Part shown: piece after piece, positions 47,748 through 56,149 of the stretch | How the letters are laid out: every line of letters starts with the position of its first letter | Numbering within the stretch: position 1 is the first letter of the stretch | Source of the DNA: Saccharothrix longispora | GTDB taxonomy: Bacteria > Actinomycetota > Actinomycetes > Mycobacteriales > Pseudonocardiaceae | Reading direction: 5' to 3' | NCBI RefSeq assembly: GCF_030852425.1 | Contig: NZ_NSDM01000011.1 | Span: 248,001 to 312,000, forward strand | Length of the DNA stretch: 64,000 nucleotides | Notes under the pieces: generated by a model | Databases searched by the model: none | Told to the model about the DNA's origin: nothing | What the model saw: only the letters and a program-made list of their open reading frames with translations | Translations under genes and position numbers: made by a program

Positions 47748-48197
47748 ATGCCGCGCCTGCTGATCGTCCACCACACCCCGTCACCGGCGATGCACGACCT
47801 GTTCGAGGCCGTCGTGGCCGGGGCGAACGACCCCGGGGTCGCGGGGGTCGAGGTGGTGCGCGTGCCGGCGCTGTCCGCGACGGCGTCCGACGTGCTCGCG
47901 GCCGACGGGTTCGTGCTCGGCACGCCCGTCAACATCGGGTACGTCAGCGGCGCGTTGAAGCACTTCTTCGACACCGTCTACTACCCGTGCCTCGACGCCA
48001 CCCGCGGCCGGCCGTTCGGCGCCTACGTGCACGGCAACCAGGGCACCGAGGGCGCGGTGAAGGCGATCCGGGACATCACGACCGGGCTCGGGTGGGCGCC
48101 GGTGGGCGAGACCGTGTCGATCACCGGCGCACCGGACCGGGCCGCGCGGGAGCGGTGCTACGAGCTGGGCGGCGTGGTCGCCGCCACGATCATGTGA
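47748..48197 (+). CDS. Flavodoxin-like / NAD(P)H-dependent FMN reductase family protein
   Basis: 149 aa. The N-terminal L-L-I-V-H-H-T-P-S-P and G-F-V-L-G-T-P-V-N-I-G-Y-V-S-G-A-L-K-H-F-F-D fit the flavodoxin-like FMN-binding fold. It may bind FMN and reduce quinone- or nitro-type substrates, but partner and substrate are unknown. ATG start at 47748. Confidence 0.7.
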   Translation: MPRLLIVHHTPSPAMHDLFEAVVAGANDPGVAGVEVVRVPALSATASDVLAADGFVLGTPVNIGYVSGALKHFFDTVYYPCLDATRGRPFGAYVHGNQGTEGAVKAIRDITTGLGWAPVGETVSITGAPDRAARERCYELGGVVAATIM

Positions 48198-48200
48198 ACG

Positions 48201-48226
48201 GCCCGGCGCGGTCGACCGCGCCGGGC
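48201..48226. terminator. Perfect 26-bp palindromic terminator
   Basis: GCCCGGCGCGGTC followed directly by its reverse complement. It lies between the convergent flavodoxin-like and aldo/keto reductase genes. Confidence 0.85.
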
Positions 48227-48239
48227 CCGCTCCGTCGGC

Positions 48240-49192
<953 letters not shown>

Positions 49193-49196
<4 letters not shown>

Positions 49197-49576
49197 GCCG
49201 TGATCCCTTCCGCGAAGGTGTGCTCGATCTGCTCGTAGTGGGAGATCTTGTGGTCAAGCACCTCCAGGCAGGACTGCAACTCGGCGATCCGCGCGCGCAC
49301 CGACGCGCGGTGCTCGAACAGCAACTGCTTGCGCCTGCCCGCGGTCACCACGCCGCGGTGCCTGAGCTGCGCGTACTCGCGCATCATGCGGATCGGCATG
49401 CCGGTCGTGCGCATGCGGGTGAGGAAGTGGAGCCAGCCCAGGTCGTCGTCGCTGTAGGTGCGCCGCCCGCCCGAGTCCCTCGCGGGCGGGTCCACCAGGC
49501 CGATGCGTTCGTAGTAGCGCAGCGTGTCGATGGACAGCCCGCTGCGCTGCGCCGCCTGGGCGATCGAGTAAGTCAC
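49193..49576 (-). CDS. MerR-family transcriptional regulator
   Basis: 127 aa from the GTG at 49576. N-terminal winged helix [24 protein letters not shown], then a coiled-coil dimerisation helix. TACGGT (49583-49588) is 6 nt before the start; the open frame upstream is discarded because the promoter covers it. No cluster of sensor Cys, so probably not metal-responsive. It should control itself and the aldo/keto reductase. Confidence 0.88.
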
Positions 49577-49582
49577 CGGACG

Positions 49583-49613
49583 ACCGTAGGAGCTGGAGTG
49601 CACTCCAGGTCAA
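49583..49613 (-). promoter_or_regulatory. MerR-type promoter with 19-bp spacer and palindromic operator
   Basis: On the minus strand TTGACC (49613-49608) and TACGGT (49588-49583) are separated by 19 bp, too long for normal sigma-A spacing. The spacer carries most of the perfect palindrome CTGGAGTGCACTCCAG (49593-49608). Underwound 19-bp spacers with a central dyad are the classic MerR activation layout. Confidence 0.8.
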
Positions 49614-49657
49614 CCCGTTTCGGGCGACGACCCCACCCGGGCCGGGACGAACGCCGT

Positions 49658-50041
49658 TCAGTCCTCCTTGGGCAGGCCCCACGCCTCCAGGTGGGCCGCC
49701 ATGCCGGCGACGTCGATCTGTTCCCGGCCGAGGGCGCGGACGAGGTCGAGCGCCTCGTCCTCCTCCGCGTCGATCCACCAGCCGTTGATGTCGCACAGCG
49801 CCACGGCCGCGACCCAGCCGAGCCGCCAGTTGCCCTCGACGAGGGGACGGGTGCGGACGATCGAGTCGAGCAGGGCGGCGGCTTTCAGCCAGAGCGTGTC
49901 GTACGCCTCGACCCCCAGCACTGTTGCCCTGGGACGGTGGGCTGCGGAGTCGAGGAGACCTAAGTCGCGCACGACCAGGTCCCCGCCGGTGACGGCGGTC
50001 GCCAGCACGAGCAAGTCGCCGGCGTCGAGGTAGTTGACCAC
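49658..50041 (-). CDS. Doc/Fic-family toxin, active site altered
   Basis: 127 aa from the GTG at 50041, the usual Doc length. Y-L-D-A-G-D-L-L, V-R-D-L-G-L-L and L-W-L-K-A-A-A-L-L are typical Doc features. The catalytic motif H-x-x-x-(D/E)-G-N-K-R reads R65-P-L-V-E69-G-N-W72-R73, so the His and the Lys are replaced; activity is probably lost or changed. An in-frame leaderless GTG at 50311 could give a 217-residue form. Antitoxin-like RHH gene lies 380 bp upstream rather than adjacent. Confidence 0.7.
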   Translation of the reverse strand: MVNYLDAGDLLVLATAVTGGDLVVRDLGLLDSAAHRPRATVLGVEAYDTLWLKAAALLDSIVRTRPLVEGNWRLGWVAAVALCDINGWWIDAEEDEALDLVRALGREQIDVAGMAAHLEAWGLPKED

Positions 50042-50082
50042 TGCTTGACGCGCTCCCTGTCCTGAAGGGCGGGGACTCCGGG
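50042..50082 (-). mobile_element. IS200/IS605 (TnpB)-type right-end relic
   Basis: On the minus strand TCCCCGCCC-TTCA-GGACAGGGA (50075-50054), followed by GCGCGTCAAGCA, closely resembles the conserved CCCCGCCC-TTCA-GGGCGGGG hairpin and GTCAA at the right end of TnpB elements. Two transitions break the stem, so it appears dead. No tnpA or tnpB remains nearby. It ends directly at the Doc start codon. Confidence 0.45.
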
Positions 50083-50424
50083 ACGGCCACGCCGCCGCCG
50101 GCATTCTGGCGCCACCACCCACCCCCTCAGGTCCGTATCGCCTCTCCGCCCGCGCGGCGTCGAGGATGGTGTCGGCCGCGCGGCTCACCGATGCGCAACC
50201 CGGACGCGGCCCGATCTTCAACGGCGCACCATACCGGGGCCCCCGGCGGCGTCGCGGACGTTCGCACGGGTGCGCACGCAGACGGAGCGGCTGACAGTCG
50301 TTGAGCTGCACGGATTCATCGTATCGAACATATGTTCGAACGACGAGGGCAAAAGGAGGTGATCACACGATCGAGTAGATCGACTACGCAGAGCTGCGGA
50401 AGTCCGCAATGCGACGAACGGGGG
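50083..50424. other. Intergenic insertion between RHH antitoxin and Doc
   Basis: 342 bp that would normally be absent between RHH and doc genes. It contains a LexA-type palindrome, a TACGAT -10 box, a 14-bp palindrome TGCGGAAGTCCGCA (50395-50408), and an AAAAGGAGGTGATC stretch that is a perfect Shine-Dalgarno match without a convincing gene. The open frame in phase with Doc is Arg-rich. Probably the body of a decayed element. Confidence 0.4.
50318..50339 (-). promoter_or_regulatory. LexA (SOS)-type box with adjoining -10 element
   Basis: TCGAACATATGTTCGA (50324-50339) is a perfect 16-bp palindrome matching the actinobacterial/Gram-positive SOS consensus CGAAC-N4-GTTCG. Next to it on the minus strand is TACGAT (50323-50318), then 6 nt to a GTG at 50311, the leaderless layout used across this window. 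Transcription would run towards doc. Confidence 0.65.
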
Positions 50425-50631
50425 TCAGGCGGAACCGAGCCGGTCGAGCAGGCCGCGGTACTTGGGGAGCACGCGCCCGAGCACCTCGGACAGCTGTTCC
50501 TCCTTCTGCAGCCTCGCCCAGCGCTCGGCGAGCGCCAGGCGCACCACCTCTTGCTTGGAACGTCCCTCGGCCGCGGCGAGCTCGTCGAGCCGCCGGTTCT
50601 CCTCGTCGCTCAGACGCAGGGTCATCGCCAT
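50425..50631 (-). CDS. Ribbon-helix-helix (CopG-type) antitoxin-like protein
   Basis: 68 aa. M-T-L-R-L-S-D-E-E-N-R-R-L-D-E-L-A is the RHH beta-strand and first helix, followed by G-R-S-K-Q-E-V-V-R-L-A-L. Such proteins precede doc genes as antitoxins in streptomycetes. The TACCGT box (50640-50645, minus) is 8 nt before the ATG at 50631. Direct TGGTA-type repeats overlap the promoter, suitable for self-repression. Confidence 0.7.
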   Translation of the reverse strand: MAMTLRLSDEENRRLDELAAAEGRSKQEVVRLALAERWARLQKEEQLSEVLGRVLPKYRGLLDRLGSA

Positions 50632-50708
50632 GGGGAACGACGGTACCAACTTGATACCACGATGGCCAGGAAGTATTTGGTAACGCTGTTTTCATATACA
50701 ATGCGGGG
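50632..50708. promoter_or_regulatory. Divergent RHH/TetR promoter region with TGGTA(A/C/T)C repeats
   Basis: An A/T-rich 77-bp gap. Minus-strand TGGTACC (50648-50642) and TGGTATC (50659-50653) and plus-strand TGGTAAC (50678-50684) are three copies of one heptamer, a layout fitting RHH or TetR binding. TACAAT (50697-50702) is 6 nt before the tetR GTG. Confidence 0.55.
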
Positions 50709-51314
50709 GTGCCGCGCCCCAAGACGCACGACGACGCTCTCCGCGCCCGCTTGCTGGTCCGCGCAGGCGAGCTGCTGTCCGCGGAAGGGCCGGGAGCACT
50801 GAGCTTGCGCAGGCTGGCGGCCGATGTCAACACCTCGACCACCGCGGTCTACTCGCTGTTCGGCGGCAAGCCGGCACTGCTCAACACCCTCTACGAGGAG
50901 GCGTTCCACCGTTTCGGTGAACGGCTGGCGGAGGTGCCGCTGACCGACGACCCGGTCGAGGACCTCGTGCAACTCGGCCTCGGCTACCGGCGCGGCGCGC
51001 TCGCCGAACCGCGGTTCTACCTGGTGATGTACAGCAAGTCCGTGCCGGGCTTCGAGCCGTCCGCCGAGGTGTTCGCGACCTCCTGCGCGACCTTCGCCCC
51101 GCTGCTGGAGCGGGTCCTGCGCGCCCTGGAGGCGGGCCTGTTCGAGGGCGAGCCGACCGCGGAGGTCGCGGCGCGGCTCGCGGTGGGCCTGTGGGGCTCG
51201 GTGCACGGCCTGCTGACCCTGGAGCTGAACGGCAACCTGCCGACCACGCTGGACGTGGACGCGATCTACGAGGGTGCGCTGCGCGCCCTCACCGGCGGCT
51301 GGCGCCGCCGGTGA
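50709..51314 (+). CDS. TetR-family transcriptional regulator
   Basis: 201 aa. N-terminal HTH (A-L-S-L-R-R-L-A-A-D-V-N-T-S-T-T-A-V-Y-S-L-F-G-G-K) then a helical ligand-binding domain with W-G-S-V-H-G-L, typical of the TetR_C group. Leaderless GTG with TACAAT 6 nt upstream. No clear structural gene is co-oriented with it, so its target is unknown. Confidence 0.85.
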   Translation: MPRPKTHDDALRARLLVRAGELLSAEGPGALSLRRLAADVNTSTTAVYSLFGGKPALLNTLYEEAFHRFGERLAEVPLTDDPVEDLVQLGLGYRRGALAEPRFYLVMYSKSVPGFEPSAEVFATSCATFAPLLERVLRALEAGLFEGEPTAEVAARLAVGLWGSVHGLLTLELNGNLPTTLDVDAIYEGALRALTGGWRRR

Positions 51315-51321
51315 GGAAGGT

Positions 51322-51363
51322 GGGGTCCGGGGGGACGGCCGCCGCGAAATCCCCCCGGACCCC
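51322..51363. terminator. Bidirectional hairpin terminator
   Basis: GGGGTCCGGGGGGA and its exact complement TCCCCCCGGACCCC form a 14-bp stem with a 14-nt loop between the convergent tetR and chitinase genes. Confidence 0.9.
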
Positions 51364-51377
51364 GTGGACTGCCCTTG

Positions 51378-52688
51378 TCAGGACAGTCCGCTGGTGAGCG
51401 CCTTGATCAGCTCGCCGTCGGCGGTGTCGCCGTCGAGCGACCAGATCATCGCGCCGCCGAGCCGCCGGTCCGCCACGTAGCGGCCCTTGCGCTTCATCTC
51501 GGTGGGGTCGTCCCAGGTCCAGAAAGTGGTGCCGTCGAACAGCCAGGCGTGCCCGGCCCTGGTGTCGCGGTGCACCGTGAACCGCGGGAGCTGCGCCTTG
51601 AGGACGCGGTAGTCCTCGTAGCCCGCCTCGTACGTCGCCGGCGCGGGGCCGGTGGCGTCCTGGAACAGGCCGTTGTTCGCGTTGGTCACACCGGTCCAGC
51701 CGCGGCTGTAGAAGGGCACGCCCATGACGACCTTGTTCTTCGGCGCGCCGTTCTTCAGGTAGTGGTCGATCGCGACCTGCGAGCTGAACGGCAGCGGCGC
51801 GGGATCGCCCGCGGGCGTGCGGATCGACGACTGCTGGTTGGTCCGCGGGTCCCAGGCGCCGTGGTAGTCGTAACCCTGGATCGTGCCGAAGGTCAGCAGG
51901 CCGAACACGCGGGAGACCTCGAAGCCCCGGTCGACCTGGCGCGGGTCTGCGGGCAGGAACGCGGTGAGGTCGTAGGTCCTGCCGGTCCGCCAGGTGAGTT
52001 TGCCGAGCTGCTTGCGGTACTCGACGAGCAGCGCGGTGAAGTTCTCCCTGTCCTCGGGGCGCACGACGTTGCCGGGTGCGGCCTCGCTGGCCGGCCACTC
52101 CCAGTCGAGGTCGATGCCGTCGAACACGCCGGCCGCCGCGCCGGGCGCGAGACCGGGCAGGTCGCCCTTGAGCCACATGTCCACGCAGGACGCCACGTGG
52201 GCGGCGCGCGACCGGGGCGTGAGGGCGGCGTTGGAGAAGTACTTCGAGCCGGTCCAGCCGCCGAGGGAGATGTTGATCCGCAGCTTCGGGTACTTGGCCT
52301 TGAGCTGCTTGAGCTGGTTGAGGTTGCCGGACAGCGCCTGGCCCGCCTCGTCGGCCTTGCCGCTGACGGACTGCTCGGCGGTGAACGGCCGCTGGTAGTC
52401 GGCCCACGGGTCGGAGCTGACGCACGCGCCGCCCTCGTCGAGGAACCCGAACGCGTAGTTCAGGTGCGTCAGGCGCGGCGCGGTGCCGTTGGTGACGAGG
52501 TTCTTGACCAGGAAGTTCCGGTCGTAGCCACTCCACTGGGTGTAGTACCCGACGGTGCGGGTCTTGGTCCCGCCGACGTGGCGGTCGCCGCCGTGCCGGT
52601 CGTCGCCGTGGGCGGCGGCCTGGGGCGCCAGGGAGGCGACCAGTGCGGTGGCCAGGAGGGCGGGGAGCACCCATCTCCTGCTCGACAT
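51378..52688 (-). CDS. Secreted family 18 chitinase
   Basis: 436 aa. Signal peptide 1-26 (ending A-A-A). GH18 catalytic motif F-D-G-I-D-L-D-W-E-W-P with the proton-donor Glu, preceded by I-S-L-G-G-W. Later Y-D-Y-H-G and W-S-L-D-G-D complete the fold. No chitin-binding module. GAGGAG precedes the ATG. Two DasR-like boxes upstream fit induction by chitin and repression by glucose or GlcNAc signals. Confidence 0.93.
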   Translation of the reverse strand: MSSRRWVLPALLATALVASLAPQAAAHGDDRHGGDRHVGGTKTRTVGYYTQWSGYDRNFLVKNLVTNGTAPRLTHLNYAFGFLDEGGACVSSDPWADYQRPFTAEQSVSGKADEAGQALSGNLNQLKQLKAKYPKLRINISLGGWTGSKYFSNAALTPRSRAAHVASCVDMWLKGDLPGLAPGAAAGVFDGIDLDWEWPASEAAPGNVVRPEDRENFTALLVEYRKQLGKLTWRTGRTYDLTAFLPADPRQVDRGFEVSRVFGLLTFGTIQGYDYHGAWDPRTNQQSSIRTPAGDPAPLPFSSQVAIDHYLKNGAPKNKVVMGVPFYSRGWTGVTNANNGLFQDATGPAPATYEAGYEDYRVLKAQLPRFTVHRDTRAGHAWLFDGTTFWTWDDPTEMKRKGRYVADRRLGGAMIWSLDGDTADGELIKALTSGLS

Positions 52689-52725
52689 GCTTCTCCTCGC
52701 GGGGGTGCGGCGGCAGCATTCCGGT

Positions 52726-52764
52726 TGTGGTCTGGACCACGGTAGTCATGAGGTCTAGACCATT
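52726..52764 (-). promoter_or_regulatory. Two DasR-like / chitinase direct-repeat boxes
   Basis: TGTGGTCTGGACCACG (52726-52741) and TGAGGTCTAGACCATT (52749-52764) each match the DasR dre core TGGTCTAGACCA and the 12-bp direct repeat known from Streptomyces chitinase promoters. They lie 38-76 bp upstream of the start codon. Confidence 0.8.
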
Positions 52765-52888
52765 GCTACGACCGAACGGCCCAATCCGGCCATTCCCGGT
52801 TCCCGACCCGATCCCCCTGGGCACACCCCGCCCACCCTGCAAACTTTTGCATGTGCGTGTGACCGCCCCACCGCGCTAGCTTCGGTAC

Positions 52889-52898
52889 TCAAATTTGA
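52889..52898. promoter_or_regulatory. Palindrome TCAAATTTGA upstream of the NmrA-like gene
   Basis: A perfect 10-bp A/T-rich palindrome in GC-rich surroundings, 25 bp before the start codon. It could be the operator of a HxlR/ArsR/MarR-type regulator, which often control such reductases; no regulator is adjacent on this side. Confidence 0.4.
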
Positions 52899-52922
52899 AC
52901 ACCGAGGTTCTAGGGGGAACAC

Positions 52923-53771
52923 GTGACGATCCTGGTCACCGGGTCGACCGGCACGATCGGACGCTCCGTGGTGGAACAGCTCGTGGCGGCGGGCGTGCCG
53001 GTGCGGGCGCTCACCCGTGACCCGGCGCGGGCGGACCTGCCGGCCGGCGCGGAGGTCGTGGCGGGCGACCTGACCCGACCGGCCGACCTGCCGCTGGCGG
53101 GCGTGACGGCGGCGTACCTGATCGCGGTCGTCGAGTCGGACGAGGCGCCCGCGCACGCCGAGGCCTTCCTGGCGGCCGCGCCCGACCTGCGGCGGGTGGC
53201 GTTCCTGTCCAGCAGCGCGGTCACCGCGCGGCGGCCGGGCAGCTACGAGCTGCACCGCGACGTGGAGCGGGTGGTGGAGGCGTCGGGGGTGGCGTGGACG
53301 CACGTCCGGCCCGGCGAGTTCATGGCCAACAAGCTGGTCTGGGCGCGCGGCATCAGGGAGGAGGACGTGGTGCGCGCCCCGTTCCCGGACTCGGTCGGTG
53401 CGCCGGTGCACGAGGCAGACGTGGCCGAGGTCGTCGTGCACGCCCTGCTCCGCGACGGGCACGAGCGTCGCGCCTACACGCTCAGCGGCCCCGAGGCGCT
53501 GACGCACCGGCAGCAGGCGGAGGCGTTCGCGCGGGGCCTGGGTCGGCCGATCCGGTTCGAGCGCCTCACCTACGGGCAGGCGCGGGCCGCGCTGATCCGC
53601 GACGAGGGCCTGCCCTACGACGTGGCCGAGTACCTGCTGGGGTACATGGCGCAGCACGCCGAGGAGCCTGCCGCCGTGACCCCGGACTTCACCGAGGTCA
53701 CCGGCAGGCGCGGCCGCACCCTGGCCGAGTGGGCCGCCGACCACGCCGCCGACCTCACCCGCGAGTCGTAA
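52923..53771 (+). CDS. NmrA-like NAD(P)-binding reductase (atypical SDR)
   Basis: 282 aa. N-terminal Rossmann T-G-S-T-G-T-I-G-R, R-A-L-T-R-D-P and V-A-G-D-L-T; no Y-x-x-x-K in its usual place, as in NmrA/SDR_a5 proteins. V-R-P-G-E-F-M-A-N is characteristic. AGGGGGA precedes the GTG. It ends T-R-E-S-stop with codons supplied by a 22-bp repeat unit. Confidence 0.82.
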   Translation: MTILVTGSTGTIGRSVVEQLVAAGVPVRALTRDPARADLPAGAEVVAGDLTRPADLPLAGVTAAYLIAVVESDEAPAHAEAFLAAAPDLRRVAFLSSSAVTARRPGSYELHRDVERVVEASGVAWTHVRPGEFMANKLVWARGIREEDVVRAPFPDSVGAPVHEADVAEVVVHALLRDGHERRAYTLSGPEALTHRQQAEAFARGLGRPIRFERLTYGQARAALIRDEGLPYDVAEYLLGYMAQHAEEPAAVTPDFTEVTGRRGRTLAEWAADHAADLTRES

Positions 53772-53942
53772 CCCCACCCCGCGCGAGTCGTACGTCCACG
53801 CCCCGCGAGTCGTACGTCCACGCCCCGCGAGGTCGGCGTTCACGACCGCGAGTCACGCGCTCATGCCTGCCGGTGTGAGCGCGAATGTAGAACTCAGGGG
53901 CCCTGGACGTACGACTCGCGGGGTGCGGACGTACGACTCGCG
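53761..53942. repeat. 22-bp repeat array with inverted counterpart, locus 3
   Basis: Left arm: five in-phase units from 53761, 53783, 53805, 53827 and 53849, the last two decayed (core GCGAGTCGTACGTCCACG). Right arm: three inverted units ending at 53898 (decayed), 53920 and 53942. Between the convergent NmrA-like and upp genes. The first unit gives the NmrA-like gene its TAA stop. Confidence 0.85.
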
Positions 53943-53953
53943 GGGTGGGTGGG

Positions 53954-54577
53954 TCAGACGGAGCCGTACTGGCGGTCGCCGGCGTCGCCGAGGCCCGGGA
54001 CGATGAAGCCCGAGTCGTTCAGGCGCTCGTCGACGCTGGCGGTCACCAGGCGCACCGGCAGGCCGGAGTCGGCCAGGTGCTCGATGCCCTCCGGCGCGGC
54101 CAGCGCGCAGATCGCGGTCACGTCCGTCGCGCCCCGGTCGGTGAGCAGGCGGATCGTGTAGGCCATCGACCCGCCGGTGGCGAGCATCGGGTCCAGCACG
54201 TACACCGGCCGCCCGGCCAGGCTCTCCGGCAGCGACTCCATGTACGGCGTGGGCTGGAGCGTCTCCTCGTCGCGCGCCAGGCCGACGAACCCCATCTGCG
54301 CGTCGGGGATCAGCTTGTGCGCCTGGTCGGCCATCCCCAGCCCGGCGCGCAGCACCGGCACCAGCAGCGGCGGGTTCGCCAGCCGGTACCCGGTGGTGCG
54401 GGCGACCGGCGTGTGCACCTTCTGCTCGGCGACCGGGGCTTCGCGGCTGGCCTCGTAGACCAGCATCACGGTCAGCTCGTGCAGCGCGGCGCGGAACGCC
54501 GCGTTGTCGGTGCGCGCGTCGCGCATGGTGGTCAACCGCGCACGCGCGAGGGGGTGATCGACGACGAGGACGTCCAT
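53954..54577 (-). CDS. upp: Uracil phosphoribosyltransferase
   Basis: 207 aa, standard length. PRPP site [20 protein letters not shown], and a C-terminal P-G-L-G-D-A-G-D-R for uracil recognition. It makes UMP from uracil. TACTGT (54584-54589, minus) is 6 nt before the ATG, so leaderless. Mycobacterial upp is also near deoD/pmmB, here moved about 7 kb. Confidence 0.95.
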   Translation of the reverse strand: MDVLVVDHPLARARLTTMRDARTDNAAFRAALHELTVMLVYEASREAPVAEQKVHTPVARTTGYRLANPPLLVPVLRAGLGMADQAHKLIPDAQMGFVGLARDEETLQPTPYMESLPESLAGRPVYVLDPMLATGGSMAYTIRLLTDRGATDVTAICALAAPEGIEHLADSGLPVRLVTASVDERLNDSGFIVPGLGDAGDRQYGSV

Positions 54578-54696
54578 GGTCGAACAGTATGTGACACCCC
54601 CGGTCGGGTCGCCGCCGTCGGCCGACCGCCCCCGCGCCGGCCGCGCGTTCGGCGGCTCGGGGTTGACGAGGCGCTCGCGCGGGTAGCGTCCCTGAC

Positions 54697-55680
54697 ATGA
54701 CCGACCACGTGCGGATCGGGATCTTGGGTGCGGCGCGGATCGCGCCGGCGGCAGTGGTTCGACCGGCTCGGTCCTCGACGGCGGTCGAAGTGGCGGCGGT
54801 GGCGGCGCGGGACGCCGGGCGGGCGCGGAAGTTCGCCGACCGGCACGTGGTCGCCAAGGTGCACGACAGCTACGAGGCGCTGTTGGACGACCCCAACATC
54901 GACGCGGTCTACATCCCGCTGCCCAACGGGCTGCACGGGAAGTGGACGTTGAGGGCGTTGGCGGCCGGGAAGCACGTGCTGTGCGAGAAGCCGTTCGCCG
55001 CCAACGCCGACGAGGCGGCCGAGGTGGCCGAGGTGGCGAACGCGAGCGGGCTGGTGGTGATGGAGGCGTTCCACTACCGCTACCACCCGCTGGTCGCGCG
55101 GATGGTCGAGGTCGTCGGCGAGCTGGGGCCGCTGCGGCACGTCGACGCGCGCATGTCGTTCCCGCTGCCGAGGTTCGGCGACATCCGGTACTCGCTGGGG
55201 TTGGCGGGCGGCGCGCTGATGGACGCCGGGTGCTACCCGGTGAACCTGGTGCGGCTGCTGGGCGGCGGCGAGCCCGAGGTGCGGTCGGCGCGGGCGCTGC
55301 TCAAGGGCGAGGGCGTGGACCGGGCGATGCGGGCGGGCCTGCTGTTCCCGGCCGGGCACACCGGCACCGTGGTGACGTCGATGTGGTCGCGCTCGCTGCT
55401 CAAGCTGTCGGCGAGGGTCATCGGGGAGCGCGGCGAGATGCGCGTGCTCAACCCCTTCATGCCGCAACTGGGCCACCGGCTCACCGTGAAGCTCGAAGGG
55501 CAGCGCCGGGTGGAGCGCTTCGACCGCCGGCCGTCCTACGCCTACCAGCTGGACGCGTTCGCCGACGCGGTCCTGCACGGCACGCCGTTCCCGACGACGG
55601 CCGACGACGCGGTGGCCGGCATGCGGGTGATCGACGCGATCTACACGACCGCCGGTCTCCCGGTTCGCCGGCCGAGCTGA
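54697..55680 (+). CDS. Gfo/Idh/MocA-family oxidoreductase
   Basis: 327 aa. N-terminal NAD(P)-binding G-I-L-G-A-A-R-I-A, then C-E-K-P (active-site Lys-Pro), E-A-F-H-Y-R-Y-H-P and D-A-G-C-Y-P-V-N-L as in dihydrodiol/xylose dehydrogenase-like members. TAGCGT (54684-54689) is 7 nt before the ATG. Substrate unknown. Confidence 0.85.
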   Translation: MTDHVRIGILGAARIAPAAVVRPARSSTAVEVAAVAARDAGRARKFADRHVVAKVHDSYEALLDDPNIDAVYIPLPNGLHGKWTLRALAAGKHVLCEKPFAANADEAAEVAEVANASGLVVMEAFHYRYHPLVARMVEVVGELGPLRHVDARMSFPLPRFGDIRYSLGLAGGALMDAGCYPVNLVRLLGGGEPEVRSARALLKGEGVDRAMRAGLLFPAGHTGTVVTSMWSRSLLKLSARVIGERGEMRVLNPFMPQLGHRLTVKLEGQRRVERFDRRPSYAYQLDAFADAVLHGTPFPTTADDAVAGMRVIDAIYTTAGLPVRRPS

Positions 55681-56149
55681 TCCCGCTCCCCGGACGCGGC
55701 CGGCGTGCGATCCGCGGCCGGTCGTCCGGGAGGCCGTGGGCGGTCGCGGTCCCGGGGCTGGGGACCCCGGCGTGCGCGCGGTGGACGTCGGGCACGTACG
55801 GGCGCGCCGACGTGCCCGGCCCCTCGACCTGCCGGACCGACGCGGTGGTGACGCCGCCGGCCGACCGGGTGACCGGCCCGGTGTCGGCGCACCACCCGGT
55901 CGCGGAAGGCCGCGAGCCGTCGGTGGCGGACGGTCCGCGCGACGCGCTCCCACCCGGCCCGTTCGGCACCGGTGAGGTGTCGACCAGCGCGTTCTCCCAG
56001 GACGGGTGGTGGGCGCGGCGTACCCGGACGTCGGGACGGGCACGCTCGTCCTCACCGCCACCGGGACGTGACCGACGCGACCGCGACCGGTTCCGGCGCG
56101 ATCCCGCGTTCCGTCGTCAAACGCACGACGTGCTCCTAGACTCACCCGT
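55681..56149. other. 469-bp stretch without a recognised gene
   Basis: It holds the Gfo/Idh terminator hairpin near its start, and the TAGACT box (56137-56142) of the next gene at its end. Frames are open but unlike known proteins, rich in Arg/Pro/Gly. It may be a decayed gene; nothing firmer can be said. Confidence 0.4.
55688..55730 (+). terminator. Hairpin terminator after the Gfo/Idh gene
   Basis: CCCCGGACG and GGCCG on the left pair with CGGCC and CGTCCGGG on the right with a small bulge, starting 8 bp after the stop codon. Confidence 0.7.

Noticed and set aside
50349-50366. 16S rRNA 3'-end fragment (minus strand GATCACCTCC)
   Set aside because: Only the anti-Shine-Dalgarno complement matches; flanking bases do not match 16S rRNA.
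50332-50802. Plus-strand ORF of 156 codons with a strong AAAAGGAGGTGATC site inside
   Set aside because: It runs antisense through the RHH gene and into tetR in the wrong frame, with no protein-like composition; the Shine-Dalgarno match has no sensible start codon after it.
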